From the NCBI GenBank assembly GCA_038521345.1, contig JBCBKU010000001.1, forward strand, positions 248,001 to 312,000: a stretch of 64,000 nucleotides of DNA, written 5' to 3'. The position numbers were made by a program, and so were the translations under genes. The stretch comes from JBCBKU01 sp038521345 (GTDB taxonomy: Bacteria; Pseudomonadota; Alphaproteobacteria; Rhodobacterales; Rhodobacteraceae). Below, piece by piece: positions 1-8,700 of the stretch. The notes beneath the pieces are model-generated. The model was not told the DNA's origin and searched no databases. It saw only the letters and a list, made by a program, of their open reading frames with translations. How positions within the stretch are numbered: the stretch's first letter is position 1; every line of letters starts with the position of its first letter.

Positions 1-170
1 ATGCGGGGAAAGCGAGCGTCAAGAATGCGTTCGGGGCCAAGTAATGCGTTCAATTCACCCATCATCGGCGTCGAAGCGATGTGAAACCCGATAAAAAGTA
101 CTGCGGCGCCCAGCGTCCAGTATGGCGACCAACGCCTTCCCATCTCGTCGCGTGCCCTTCGCAATTCCAC
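1..170 (-). CDS. Partial membrane protein of unknown function (N-terminus)
   Basis: An open minus-strand frame runs off the left edge of the window with about 56 codons visible. I place the start at GTG 168-170 because AGAGGG lies just upstream; ATG 141-143 in the same frame is the alternative. The visible part has a basic N-terminus and then a hydrophobic stretch (WTLGAAVLFIGFHIA) that looks like a membrane anchor or first membrane span. It is divergent from the FAD monooxygenase. I do not recognise the family. Confidence 0.5.
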   Translation of the reverse strand, partial: MELRRARDEMGRRWSPYWTLGAAVLFIGFHIASTPMMGELNALLGPERILDARFPR

Positions 171-297
171 TCAGCCCTCTTTACGCTTTGATCGTTAGCA
201 CGACGCTGAGGCGCCGCGACTGAACCTCGGTTCAGCCTTGGGATCCGCAGCCGTGGCATTGCTTGTTGCGAACTTCACACGCTGCCGGAGCAACGCC

Positions 298-1380
298 ATG
301 AAGATCCTGATCGTAGGTGCCGGACCCACCGGCCTGACAGCCGCCCTTGAACTAGCCCGTAGGGGGGTTCTGGCCGACGTGATCGACAGCAAGGACGGGC
401 CATCGTCCCTTTCAAGGGCGGTGAGCTTGATGCCGTCCAGCCTCGCCATTCTCGCGCGATCGGGGATTGCGGACCAAATTCAGGCAAAGGCCATTGCGAC
501 CGAAACCGCGATCTTCCACGCGGGCTCTAGGCGGATCGCGACATTGGATCTCGCACGGGCAGAGGATCCGGGTCATCGCCTTTTCGCGCTCCCGCAAGAC
601 GTCACCGAGGCAGTCTTGCGGTCGGCGTTTGAGCGGATGGGCGGCCGGATTCGCTTTGGGGAACGGCTTGAAAGCATCGCCCAAGGCGCGGCAGGCGTCG
701 ATGCGCGCATTGGCGGAGAGATTGTAACCTATGACTTCGTCGTGGGCGCCGATGGTGTGCGCAGCACGGTTCGCGAACAACTCGGGATCGCCTATTCCGG
801 CCTCGATCTTCCAGACGAATGGTCGATTGCCGACGTGGAAGTTTCCGGGTGGCCCTATCCAAAAGACTTCGCATTCTTTTCGGTGCCGCCCACTGCTGCG
901 GTCATCGCAATCCCTTTGGGGCAGGACCGATTACGTGTGATCGCGACCACCGGTGACGCGATCGCGGCCCTCCCAATTCCGGTCACCGTCCGAACGACTC
1001 GGCGCAACGGCAAGTTTCGGGTTTCAGTGCGCCAGGCGGACCTCTACCAGAGCGGCGCCGTCTTCCTCGCAGGCGATGCCGCGCATTGCCACTCTCCGGT
1101 CGGGGGCCGCGGCATGAACCTTGGTATGGCCGATGCCGCCGATCTCGCGCGCCGCCTCGTTCGGGATGATTTGGACGGGTACACCCGTGCGCGGCACGCA
1201 GCCGGTCAAAAGGTCATCGCTGAAAGCGAACGGCGGCGCAAACTCATCGCGAGCCAGCACGTGTGGATCCGGCGGGCTTTTCATGGATGGTTGCGTTTGA
1301 TCGACCATGTGCCTCCGATCAAGCGCGGGATTGAACGCGAACTTATCGGGATCTCCGGTGCCGGGCATCGCCCGCTTTAG
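298..1380 (+). CDS. FAD-dependent monooxygenase (UbiH/PHBH-like)
   Basis: Predicted flavoprotein aromatic-ring or small-molecule hydroxylase, about 360 residues. The N-terminus carries the dinucleotide-binding motif GAGPTG right after the start, a central DG motif (VVGADGVRS), and the second FAD motif FLAGDAAH followed by GRGMNLGMADA. I start at ATG 298 because the Rossmann motif begins four residues later; an in-frame GTG-type start at 238 would add 20 residues unlike the family. It is slightly short for the group, with a compact segment before the GD motif, so the substrate domain may be reduced. Its 3' end overlaps the convergent ArsR gene by 4 bp. Substrate unknown. Confidence 0.85.
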   Translation: MKILIVGAGPTGLTAALELARRGVLADVIDSKDGPSSLSRAVSLMPSSLAILARSGIADQIQAKAIATETAIFHAGSRRIATLDLARAEDPGHRLFALPQDVTEAVLRSAFERMGGRIRFGERLESIAQGAAGVDARIGGEIVTYDFVVGADGVRSTVREQLGIAYSGLDLPDEWSIADVEVSGWPYPKDFAFFSVPPTAAVIAIPLGQDRLRVIATTGDAIAALPIPVTVRTTRRNGKFRVSVRQADLYQSGAVFLAGDAAHCHSPVGGRGMNLGMADAADLARRLVRDDLDGYTRARHAAGQKVIAESERRRKLIASQHVWIRRAFHGWLRLIDHVPPIKRGIERELIGISGAGHRPL

Positions 1381-1703
1381 CTTGGGGCCAGACTTCGGCA
1401 ACATGTCTTCAGGGCCGTGCTTCCCGCGCAGCAATCCTCGATCAGGTAATCGATCAGCGCCCCGAGCTTCTCAAAGTCGATCCTGTAGATGACGTTCCGA
1501 GAAACCTTTTCCGCATGGACAAGCCCCGATTGTCGAAGCTTTGCCAGATGAAACGCCGCCCGGGAGGATTGCGCGCCCACCGAAAGCCCGATCTCTCCGG
1601 CGGTGGCGCCGTTTGGGCCGCGGGTGACCAGAAACCGGAGAATGCTTAGCCTCGTAGCGTCGGTGAGCGCCTCGAATGCAGGAATGGCTTGACTTTCGTC
1701 CAT
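1377..1703 (-). CDS. ArsR-family winged-helix regulator
   Basis: A 108-residue ArsR/SmtB-type repressor: helical N-terminus (ALTDATRLSILRFL) and recognition-helix region (QSSRAAFHLAKLRQSGLV) typical of the family. The C-terminus has two cysteine pairs (EDCCAG and KTCC), which could bind a soft metal or metalloid; this is inference. It is divergent from a DUF6428-like gene with a 42 bp gap holding an inverted repeat, so it probably represses that gene and itself. Confidence 0.85.
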   Translation of the reverse strand: MDESQAIPAFEALTDATRLSILRFLVTRGPNGATAGEIGLSVGAQSSRAAFHLAKLRQSGLVHAEKVSRNVIYRIDFEKLGALIDYLIEDCCAGSTALKTCCRSLAPS

Positions 1704-1712
1704 TAACTCAAC

Positions 1713-1724
1713 ATCTCTTGAGAT
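1713..1724. promoter_or_regulatory. Candidate ArsR operator (ATCTC-TT-GAGAT)
   Basis: A perfect inverted repeat with 5 bp arms and a 2 bp centre sits between the divergent arsR-like and DUF6428-like genes, 10 bp from the regulator's start codon. Position and symmetry suggest an autoregulatory operator. The arms are short, so chance is not excluded. Confidence 0.4.
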
Positions 1725-1745
1725 ATGCAGATTTTCGAGGATGAC

Positions 1746-2219
1746 ATGACCACGTCCATCGATACAGTCAAGAGCCTCCGCAGAGCCCTCGACCCAAGCG
1801 ACGGCGCCGCAAACCTGCGGGTTTTAGCCGATGGCACTGCGCTCTCTGAAGGGTTCCACGTAACGGAAATCAGCGTGGCCGATATTCAGAGCCTCGATTG
1901 CGGCGGGCGCCGCCTGGCTTGGAAAGAGTCGACCATCCAAGTTCTCGACAGTGGCACGGGGCGGCCTATGACCATCGCCACCTTGCGCACGATTCTTGAG
2001 AAGGCCGAGGCGACGCTGCCGGGCCTGACGAACTTGCCCTTGGCCATCGACGCCGATCCGAACGGTGCGGGACTGCGTCGGTACAGCGTTGCGGGTGTCG
2101 AGGCCGGTCCAGATGGCGTCACGGTTGCACTCATATCCCGGTCCGCCGTCTGCAAGCCGGTCGTCGAAGCTGCGCAGAAGGGGTTGCCCGGGTGCCGTTC
2201 GGTCGGTTGTTGCGCCTGA
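1746..2219 (+). CDS. DUF6428-like protein
   Basis: A 157-residue protein that I associate with DUF6428, a family often found beside ArsR regulators. No catalytic motif is evident; cysteines cluster at the C-terminus (GCRSVGCCA). I choose ATG 1746 because GAGG lies about 8 nt upstream; ATG 1725 would put the start inside the candidate operator. Divergent from the ArsR gene and probably controlled by it. Confidence 0.65.
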   Translation: MTTSIDTVKSLRRALDPSDGAANLRVLADGTALSEGFHVTEISVADIQSLDCGGRRLAWKESTIQVLDSGTGRPMTIATLRTILEKAEATLPGLTNLPLAIDADPNGAGLRRYSVAGVEAGPDGVTVALISRSAVCKPVVEAAQKGLPGCRSVGCCA

Positions 2220-2272
2220 CGATAGGGGACTCACTTGGCAAACAAGGTAGTCCGGCAAACAACAAGAAGCTT

Positions 2273-2348
<76 letters not shown>

Positions 2349-2389
2349 ATCTGGCGATCCGGTGGACCCGACGCCGGGTTTCTCTAGGG

Positions 2390-2428
2390 CAAGGCCCCGC
2401 TTCGCGCAAGCGAAAAGCCAGGGCCTTG
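2390..2428 (-). terminator. Candidate terminator hairpin downstream of the FYDLN gene
   Basis: Inverted repeat CAAGGCCC (2390-2397) and GGGCCTTG (2421-2428), with a smaller inner CGCTT/AAGCG pairing. It lies between the stop of the FYDLN-type gene and the start of the tRNA, both on the minus strand. No clear U-tract follows, so it may be a processing or Rho-assisted hairpin. Confidence 0.45.
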
Positions 2429-2435
2429 TCGGCTC

Positions 2436-2762
2436 CTAGCTTTCCTCGTCTTCGGTCGCAACGTCGGCGATTTCGTCGAGCGAAACGTTGTCCTCGTCAT
2501 CTTCCTCGAGGATATCATCGTCCATTTCGACCGTTTCGTCCTCGGAGTCATCCTCGAGAACAACGTCTTCATCATCCACGAGTTCTTCCGACGGCGAGTT
2601 CGCGTCGGGCTTGTCGGCAACCATGACGCGCGAGGCTTTCCCGGTTTCGAGCGACACGGTCTCGCCCGTGTAGGGGCTGATGATCGGGTCCTTGTTCAGG
2701 TCATAAAAGCGCTTGCCCGTGGTTGGGCAAAGCCGCTTGGTGCCCCATTCTTCTTTGGGCAT
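2436..2762 (-). CDS. TIGR02300/FYDLN acid-domain protein
   Basis: A 108-residue protein whose N-terminus has the family signature KRFYDLNKDPI followed by YTGE, resembling a small zinc-ribbon-like module without its cysteines. The C-terminal half (residues about 58-108) is an almost continuous run of Asp and Glu. The family is conserved in alphaproteobacteria with unknown function. Probably cytosolic and disordered at the C-terminus. Confidence 0.9.
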   Translation of the reverse strand: MPKEEWGTKRLCPTTGKRFYDLNKDPIISPYTGETVSLETGKASRVMVADKPDANSPSEELVDDEDVVLEDDSEDETVEMDDDILEEDDEDNVSLDEIADVATEDEES

Positions 2763-2787
2763 GCTCTATCCTTCTTTCAACTGCGCA

Positions 2788-2809
2788 AGGTGCCGATCCG
2801 GCGGCACCT
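2788..2809. other. Inverted repeat upstream of the FYDLN gene
   Basis: AGGTGCCG (2788-2795) and CGGCACCT (2802-2809) form an 8 bp perfect stem with a 6 nt loop, 26 bp upstream of the FYDLN start codon. It could be a 5' UTR hairpin or an operator. No homology evidence. Confidence 0.35.
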
Positions 2810-2909
2810 GCCACAAACGATTGGGTCTGTCAAAACCTTTCCCGGCTGGTCCCCGACCGGGTGCAAACGTTAACATCCTGAGTGTATCGCGACGGCCGGA
2901 AGGGTGGAT

Positions 2910-3596
2910 ATGGGGAAGATCGTTGTGCCTGGCAACCCGCCACTGGACGTTGCGCTCAAACGCGTTGCGCGGGCGCGCCGGATCACCCTGCGGGTGTCGC
3001 GCATCAATGGACGTTTGACCGTGTCGGCGCCGCCCCATGTCCCAGAACGCGAGATCCGCGCTTTCGTCGGCGCGCGCCGGGACTGGATGATTTCGGCACT
3101 GGGGGCTGTGCCGGACGCTTTGGACGTCGGTCCGGGAATGTCGATCCCTCTTGAGGGTCAGCACGTGCGCATCGAAGCCGCGCCAGGCGCGCGCGCGTCC
3201 CTTGGTGACGGTGTCCTGACCGTAGCCTCCGAAGCCCCGGGGCCCCGCGTGGCGGGGTTTCTCAAGTCCCGTGCCCGGGTCCGCCTCGCTCCAGCGGTCA
3301 ATTCCTTCGCCAAGGTTCTGGGCCGCCGCTATGCACGGCTCACACTGCGTGACACGGTTTCACGATGGGGATCCTGTTCGGCGACCGGAAACCTCATGTT
3401 TTCCTGGAGGCTTGTTATGGCCCCGCCGGATGTCCTGAGATACGTGGCCGCCCACGAGGTCGCCCATCTGGTCCATATGGATCATTCTTCCGCCTTTTGG
3501 GGCGTCGTGGCGGAACTTGACCCCGACTATGCCCGCCACCGCCAGTGGCTTCGGACCGAGGGCACTGCGCTTTTCCGGTTTCGGTTCGGCGATTGA
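2910..3596 (+). CDS. YgjP-like zinc metalloprotease (DUF45/WLM type)
   Basis: A 228-residue cytosolic protein of the YgjP/SprT-like metallopeptidase group. The zinc motif HEVAHLVHMDH near residue 185 supplies HExxH and a downstream histidine. The preceding RWGSCSATGNL is the usual family block. Start at ATG 2910 is supported by GGAAGGG 5 nt upstream; the in-frame GTG 2904 would add two residues. Physiological substrate unknown. The GntR regulator follows 31 bp downstream on the same strand. Confidence 0.85.
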   Translation: MGKIVVPGNPPLDVALKRVARARRITLRVSRINGRLTVSAPPHVPEREIRAFVGARRDWMISALGAVPDALDVGPGMSIPLEGQHVRIEAAPGARASLGDGVLTVASEAPGPRVAGFLKSRARVRLAPAVNSFAKVLGRRYARLTLRDTVSRWGSCSATGNLMFSWRLVMAPPDVLRYVAAHEVAHLVHMDHSSAFWGVVAELDPDYARHRQWLRTEGTALFRFRFGD

Positions 3597-3627
3597 CCCG
3601 GGGACGCGACCACGCGCAAGGTGGGCC

Positions 3628-4290
3628 ATGTTGATCCAGACACGACCGGACCCGCCCGCGCCGGCGCCGACCGCAGCGCATGATCGCGTTTACCGCGCTC
3701 TCAGGGCGCAGATTATGCATGGTGAGATGGCCCCGGGGCAGGTTCTGACGTTGCGCGGCATCGGGCGCGACTTTGGCGTCTCGATGACCCCCGCCCGCGA
3801 GGCCGTGCGCCGCCTCGTTGCCGAAGGCGCGCTGACCTTGTCACCGTCGGGGCGGGTGGCGACGCCTGAACTGTCAAACGAGCGGATCGAGGAACTCGCC
3901 GCGTTGCGGGCGCTTCTTGAAACCGAGCTGGCGAGCCGCGCGCTGCCACGGGCCCATATTGCGCTGATCGACCGCCTGCAGACGATCAACCAGACAATTG
4001 CCCAAGCCGTCGCAAAGGGCGATGCGGTCGGCTATATCCGCACCAATCTCGAGTTTCACCGAACACTCTATCTTCGCGCGCAGGCCCCGGCGATGCTGGC
4101 CGTTGCCGAGACCGTCTGGCTGCAACTCGGCCCGACGATGCGCAAGCTCTACGGGCGCTTGAAACGCACCGAATTGCCACCCCAGCACCGTACGATACTG
4201 GCGGCACTCAGGGCCGGCGACGAGCCCGCTCTGAGACTGGCGGTGCGCACCGATGTGACGCAAGGCCTGCGCATGCTCTTGGCGGGCTAG
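3628..4290 (+). CDS. GntR-family regulator (FadR/FCD type)
   Basis: A 220-residue DNA-binding protein: winged helix at roughly residues 18-80 (recognition segment VSMTPAREAVRRL) followed by an all-helical FCD ligand domain to the C-terminus, with ALRALLE at its start and an internal EFHRTLY block. FCD regulators usually sense carboxylic acids. ATG 3628 has AAGGTG upstream and avoids overlap with the protease gene. It has no metabolic partner beside it, so its regulon cannot be read from context. Confidence 0.9.
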   Translation: MLIQTRPDPPAPAPTAAHDRVYRALRAQIMHGEMAPGQVLTLRGIGRDFGVSMTPAREAVRRLVAEGALTLSPSGRVATPELSNERIEELAALRALLETELASRALPRAHIALIDRLQTINQTIAQAVAKGDAVGYIRTNLEFHRTLYLRAQAPAMLAVAETVWLQLGPTMRKLYGRLKRTELPPQHRTILAALRAGDEPALRLAVRTDVTQGLRMLLAG

Positions 4291-4388
4291 AGAGAAGAGT
4301 CGCCCACCCACTCCCCTGATGGCGCCATTTTTTGGCCGCGAAACGTTGCTAGCTCGCGACAAAGGCCGGACAGGGGACCAAGGGCAGC

Positions 4389-5453
4389 ATGCAAGGCATC
4401 ATCGACAGTTTGGGCGCCGTCTATGATCAGGCGATCGCGATCCTCTTGTATCCGTCGGATTCCTCGCAACGGATCTTCTGGCTTTACGTTCTGTCATCCG
4501 TTGTCGTGGCCTATTTTGTCTATCGCGCGATCAAGGCCAAAGGATCGCATGCAACCGCGCGCGACAGCGACGCCGCGAACGGGACCTTTCTGCAGTTTCT
4601 GTTCCCAAGAAGCGTGTGGAGCCATCCTTCGGCCTGGCTGGATCTGCGGTACTTCGTGTTCCACCACATGGTCGTTCACTTCTTGCTTCTGGTGGTCGGC
4701 GGCTTCGGACTTGTGGCGGGATATCAGGTCGTCTCCGACGGCCATGCGATTGCGGACATGGAACCTCAGGCGCCCTCCGGGGGCATCGGCGCTTGGGCAC
4801 TTGCCGCTGGGTTCATGTTCGTGGTGTTCTTCGTGCTCGATTTCGTGTCCTGGACGATCCACTACCTGCAGCACAAGGTTCCGCTCCTCTGGCAGTTCCA
4901 CAAGGTGCACCACTCGGCCGAAGTCATGCACCCGATCTCCAACTATCGCGAACACCCCGTCGACAACGTGGTTTATGCATTCTTCACCATGCTGTTTTTC
5001 GGGATGATGTATGGCGCCGCGCAGCGGTTCTTCGGAGTCGCACCGACAATGCCGACGTTCTTCGGCATTCCGCTGATGATGTTCCTTTTCAACATCGTGG
5101 CCTACAACCTGCGTCATAGCCATGTCTGGCTGCGCTGGCCCGGCATCTGGTCGGTGGTATTTCCGTCACCGGCGCATCATCACGTGCACCATTCCTGCCA
5201 TCCCGACCATATAGACAAGAATTTCGCATTCATGTTCCCGGTCTTCGACAAGATTTTCGGCACCTACGAGATGCCCGAGGACAACCGAGACGTGAAGTTC
5301 GGCGTACCTGAAGACGAAGGTCGGGACCTGGACGGTGTTCTAAAGCTCTACTGGGTGCCGTTCCGCGATGCGTACCGCCTGTTCCGCCCGAAAAAGGCGC
5401 CGGCCGAAGACAAGTCCCCGGCCGGAGACACCGTGAATATTCCGGCCGAGTAA
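4389..5453 (+). CDS. Fatty acid hydroxylase / sterol desaturase family membrane protein
   Basis: A 354-residue integral membrane di-iron enzyme. Histidine clusters are HYLQH (about residues 158-162), HKVHH (171-175) and HHHVHH (263-268), with hydrophobic spans around residues 28-46, 90-112 and 138-158. The family hydroxylates or desaturates sterols and lipids; in bacteria such enzymes can act on carotenoids, hopanoids or membrane lipids, and this substrate cannot be told. Its 3' end is 10 bp from the convergent lpd stop codon. Confidence 0.88.
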   Translation: MQGIIDSLGAVYDQAIAILLYPSDSSQRIFWLYVLSSVVVAYFVYRAIKAKGSHATARDSDAANGTFLQFLFPRSVWSHPSAWLDLRYFVFHHMVVHFLLLVVGGFGLVAGYQVVSDGHAIADMEPQAPSGGIGAWALAAGFMFVVFFVLDFVSWTIHYLQHKVPLLWQFHKVHHSAEVMHPISNYREHPVDNVVYAFFTMLFFGMMYGAAQRFFGVAPTMPTFFGIPLMMFLFNIVAYNLRHSHVWLRWPGIWSVVFPSPAHHHVHHSCHPDHIDKNFAFMFPVFDKIFGTYEMPEDNRDVKFGVPEDEGRDLDGVLKLYWVPFRDAYRLFRPKKAPAEDKSPAGDTVNIPAE

Positions 5454-5463
5454 TCGTCCCGTG

Positions 5464-6852
5464 TCAGCTGTGGATCGGGCCGTCGCCGCAGGCAAGGGCA
5501 GCTTCCCGCACCGCTTCGGAGTAGGTCGGGTGGGCATGGCAGGTGCGCGCCAGGTCCTCGGCTGAGGCACCAAACTCCATCGCTACGCAGATCTCATGGA
5601 TCAGGTCGCCTGCCATGGGGCCGATGATATGCGCGCCAAGGATCCGGTCGGTTTCCTTGTCGGCCAGTATCTTGACGAAGCCCTCGGCGGCAAAGTTGGC
5701 TCGCGCGCGCCCGTTGCCCATGAAGTTGAACTTCCCTGCTTTGTAGGCGCGGCCCTGGTCCTTGAGCTGTTGTTCGGTCAGACCAACATTGGCGACCTCG
5801 GGATGGGTGTAGATGACACCCGGGATCACACCGTAGTTTACATGGCCTTTCTGTCCGGCAATCGTCTCGGCCACCGCCATGCCTTCATCCTCGGCCTTGT
5901 GAGCCAGCATAGGACCATCGATGGCGTCCCCAATGGCCCAGATCCCTTCGACATTGGTTTTCCAGTGGCCGTCCGTCTGGACCTGCCCGCGCTCGGTCAT
6001 GGCAACGCCCAACTCGCCCAGACCCAAGCCGCCGGTGTAGGGCCGCCGTCCGGTGGCCACCAAGACCACATCGGCGTCAACAGTCGCCTCGCTGTCGTCT
6101 TTCTTCAGTTTGTAAGTGACCTTGGCTTTGGTCTTGGTCGTCTCGACGCCCTGAACGGCCGCGCCCATCACGAAGGTGAGCCCCTGCTTTTCGAGGATCC
6201 GTTTAAATCCGCGCTGCACCTCGGCATCCATGCCCGGTGTGATCGCGTCCATGAATTCGACCACGGTCACCGCGGTGCCGAGACGCGCATAGACCGAGCC
6301 CATCTCAAGACCGATCACGCCGGCGCCAATCACGACCATCGTCTTCGGGATCTTGCCAAGTTTCAGCGCACCGGTCGACGTCACGACGATCTCTTCATCG
6401 ATCTCGATGCCTGGCAGCGCCGACGCCTCGGACCCGGTGGCAATCACGATATGCTTGGCCTCATGGGTTTCGTTGCCGACCAGCACTTTGCCGGGCTCGG
6501 GGATCGATCCCCAGCCTTTCAGCCAGTCGATCTTGTTTTTCTTGAAGAGGAACTCGATGCCCGAGGTGTTCTGGCCAATGACCTCGTCCTTGTAGGCCTG
6601 CATGGCCGCCCAATCGACTTTCGGAGTGGCCACCTTGAGCCCCATCGAGGCAAAGTTGTGCTCGGCCTCGTGCAACTGGTGCGACGCGTGCAAAAGCGCC
6701 TTCGACGGGATGCAGCCGACGTTCAGGCATGTGCCGCCAAGGGTGTCGCGTCCTTCGACACAGGCGGTCTTCAGGCCCAGCTGGGCACAGCGGATGGCGC
6801 AGACGTACCCGCCCGGGCCGGATCCGATCACGATGACATCATAGGTGGCCAT
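5464..6852 (-). CDS. lpd: Dihydrolipoyl dehydrogenase (E3)
   Basis: A 462-residue flavoprotein that reoxidises dihydrolipoamide on the 2-oxoglutarate dehydrogenase E2. It has the FAD motif GSGPGG near residue 10, the redox-active disulfide C42/C47 in GGTCLNVGCIPS, the NAD motif GAGVIGLEMGS, and the C-terminal HxxxxE catalytic segment (HAHPTYSEA). It is the last gene of the minus-strand suc cluster, behind two MAPEG genes and an unknown membrane protein. Length and motifs are normal. Confidence 0.97.
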   Translation of the reverse strand: MATYDVIVIGSGPGGYVCAIRCAQLGLKTACVEGRDTLGGTCLNVGCIPSKALLHASHQLHEAEHNFASMGLKVATPKVDWAAMQAYKDEVIGQNTSGIEFLFKKNKIDWLKGWGSIPEPGKVLVGNETHEAKHIVIATGSEASALPGIEIDEEIVVTSTGALKLGKIPKTMVVIGAGVIGLEMGSVYARLGTAVTVVEFMDAITPGMDAEVQRGFKRILEKQGLTFVMGAAVQGVETTKTKAKVTYKLKKDDSEATVDADVVLVATGRRPYTGGLGLGELGVAMTERGQVQTDGHWKTNVEGIWAIGDAIDGPMLAHKAEDEGMAVAETIAGQKGHVNYGVIPGVIYTHPEVANVGLTEQQLKDQGRAYKAGKFNFMGNGRARANFAAEGFVKILADKETDRILGAHIIGPMAGDLIHEICVAMEFGASAEDLARTCHAHPTYSEAVREAALACGDGPIHS

Positions 6853-6897
6853 AGGCGATCCTCGTTGGAATTGGTGTTTGGGGGTTGCATATGCGTT

Positions 6898-7323
6898 TCA
6901 TACCGACAGGTCACCGGCAAGAGCGGCGATGATCATCGTTGCCGTGGCCGCAAAGCCCGCGAACCAGATCAGTGATCGCCAAGGCGCGAGCCCGGCCCAA
7001 TAGGCCGGAACATAGGCGACGCGTGCGGCAAGATAGATCCACCCGCAGGTTTGCGTCAGCCAAGTTGATCCGTCCGAAAGCGTGACGACGATAACCGCGA
7101 TGGAAAATAGGATCAGGCCCTCGAAATGGTTGTCGAGCGCCCGGATCAGCCGGCCCGTCCGAACGCTCACCTGTTCCTGTAATGGTTTGCCAAGCCGCCC
7201 CGGGTCCCGCGGCGATGCCGTCTTGCCGGGGCCGAGTTCAAGATTGGCGGGAACCGACATCAGAATGTACTGCACGACTTGCCACAATGCGGCCAATGCA
7301 AGGGCGGCAAGCTCTGGCGTCAT
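6898..7323 (-). CDS. MAPEG-family membrane protein (copy 2)
   Basis: A 141-residue protein with about four membrane spans. MAPEG features include the NLELGPG...R segment after span 1, R-rich RTGRLIRALDNHFEGL and AARVAYVPAYWAG. MAPEG proteins include glutathione-dependent enzymes of membrane lipids, but many bacterial members are uncharacterised. It is related to the other MAPEG gene at 8209-8598, the two flanking an unknown membrane protein between sucB and lpd. Confidence 0.85.
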   Translation of the reverse strand: MTPELAALALAALWQVVQYILMSVPANLELGPGKTASPRDPGRLGKPLQEQVSVRTGRLIRALDNHFEGLILFSIAVIVVTLSDGSTWLTQTCGWIYLAARVAYVPAYWAGLAPWRSLIWFAGFAATATMIIAALAGDLSV

Positions 7324-7372
7324 CGGACATCTCCGACATGGCCCGGGCAGGCCACGAGGCCGCGGACCTGCA

Positions 7373-8212
7373 TCAGGAGAGCTCCCGCTGTCGCACGAGA
7401 TACGCGATCGCCGCGATCTCGACCCCGACGATGAGCGGATTGCGGACCAGCGACCGCCAGCCGGCCTGCAGGTCGGGAAGGATGTTGCCCTGAATCAGGT
7501 GCGGCAGCGACGACGCGAGCGCGTAGATCACGATCAGCCACAGTGCCGCGCTCGACCGAAGCATCATGGCAAGCCACGTACCGATCACCAGCGAAGTGCC
7601 GGGCGCCACGCTCGCAAAGCTGTTGCTGGGTGATGCGAAGGCCTCGACGATCGCTGGCAGGATGCGAAGTTGCACGTCCCCGATGGGCCCAAGCGCTAGA
7701 AAGGCGGTCGCCAGGACCATCGCGATGTAGATGGCGGTCGCCCTGTTGATCGGGCCGGGAAGGTCGAAATGCCCTAGAAATCGCAGATCCGAATGCCGTC
7801 GGATAAGTCCGTTGTTTTGCAGCTGAACCGCCACCACGATGGCGATCAGTGTCAGGACCAGCCAGATCAGCACCACAGGATATGGCACGAAGTACCGGTC
7901 GAAGCCGAAGTGGAAGATGGTGCCGAAGACAGCTAGCTCGACTCCAAGTTCCCGCCCCGGCGTGACCGCAGCGAACATCACGGCAAGAACGCCGAGACCC
8001 GGGATCAGGAACCAATCCTGACGGAGGATCGACCGAAGGACGATCAGCGTCCAGACGAGAATGCAAAGCCCGCCGAAGACTGGAAACCGCGACGCCGGTG
8101 AAAAGAAATTGCTTGGAAGCGCCAGTCCGACGGCGCCCACCCACGCGTAGCCGATCCCGCCCAGAACTGAGAGCAGGAGAAGCAGGATCAGTGTGCGCAG
8201 GATCAGTGTCAC
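7373..8212 (-). CDS. Multi-span membrane protein of unknown function
   Basis: A 279-residue, strongly hydrophobic protein with an N-terminal span (residues about 4-30) and roughly seven or eight spans in all. No motif that I recognise. Its start overlaps the stop of the upstream MAPEG gene by 4 bp, indicating translational coupling, and a second MAPEG gene follows 49 bp downstream. Its position suggests a role linked to MAPEG partners rather than to 2-oxoglutarate dehydrogenase itself; this is inference. Confidence 0.75.
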   Translation of the reverse strand: MTLILRTLILLLLLSVLGGIGYAWVGAVGLALPSNFFSPASRFPVFGGLCILVWTLIVLRSILRQDWFLIPGLGVLAVMFAAVTPGRELGVELAVFGTIFHFGFDRYFVPYPVVLIWLVLTLIAIVVAVQLQNNGLIRRHSDLRFLGHFDLPGPINRATAIYIAMVLATAFLALGPIGDVQLRILPAIVEAFASPSNSFASVAPGTSLVIGTWLAMMLRSSAALWLIVIYALASSLPHLIQGNILPDLQAGWRSLVRNPLIVGVEIAAIAYLVRQRELS

Positions 8213-8598
8213 AGGGCGAAAACGTAAAGCGCAATGGTGGCGGCAAATCCGACAGTCCAGGCCAGCGACCGAAGTCCGACGATCCCGAACGCGTATGACG
8301 GCAAGTAGACGATCCGCGCCGCCAGAAAGACTTGCGCTGCAAGAAGCGTGCCCGGCTGGAACGCATCTTTGAGACCGAGGACCAGGATGGCCGGGGCGAA
8401 CAGCGCCATACCCGTGACCGAGTTCTGAAGCGCGCGTTCGGTACGGGCGGCCATGCCTGTGACGGTCCGGCTCTCGTCGCGCGACGACAGGAGATAGCCC
8501 ATGTCGAGCTGGAGAAGCGTTCCCGTGGCCTGCAAGACCAATGTGATGGCCACAAGAAGGCCGTAGAGGGCGAGAATGGAGAGTTCAGAGGTGAGCAT
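8209..8598 (-). CDS. MAPEG-family membrane protein (copy 1)
   Basis: A 129-residue protein with about four membrane spans and family blocks RTERALQNSVTGMALFAP and AARIVYLPSYAFGI. Its C-terminal half aligns visibly with the other MAPEG gene (Y-x-P-x-Y followed by RSL-x-W and GFAAT). It sits between a small membrane protein gene near sucB and the unknown membrane protein, with which it overlaps by 4 bp. Confidence 0.85.
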   Translation of the reverse strand: MLTSELSILALYGLLVAITLVLQATGTLLQLDMGYLLSSRDESRTVTGMAARTERALQNSVTGMALFAPAILVLGLKDAFQPGTLLAAQVFLAARIVYLPSYAFGIVGLRSLAWTVGFAATIALYVFAL

Positions 8599-8700
8599 GG
8601 TCAGACCTAACTAACGGTTTGGACGTGATCGGGCCGAGGTGAGCTTCCGCCCGGCTCGCGACCCTTGCATGACATTTCGGGCGAATTCGGTGCGTCGTAG

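Noticed and set aside
238..297. Extended N-terminus of the FAD monooxygenase
   Set aside because: The added 20 residues lack family similarity, while the Rossmann motif starts immediately after ATG 298.
5596..6975. Long plus-strand open frame over lpd
   Set aside because: It lies antisense to lpd, whose motifs and length are clear; the frame is open only because of GC-rich codon bias.
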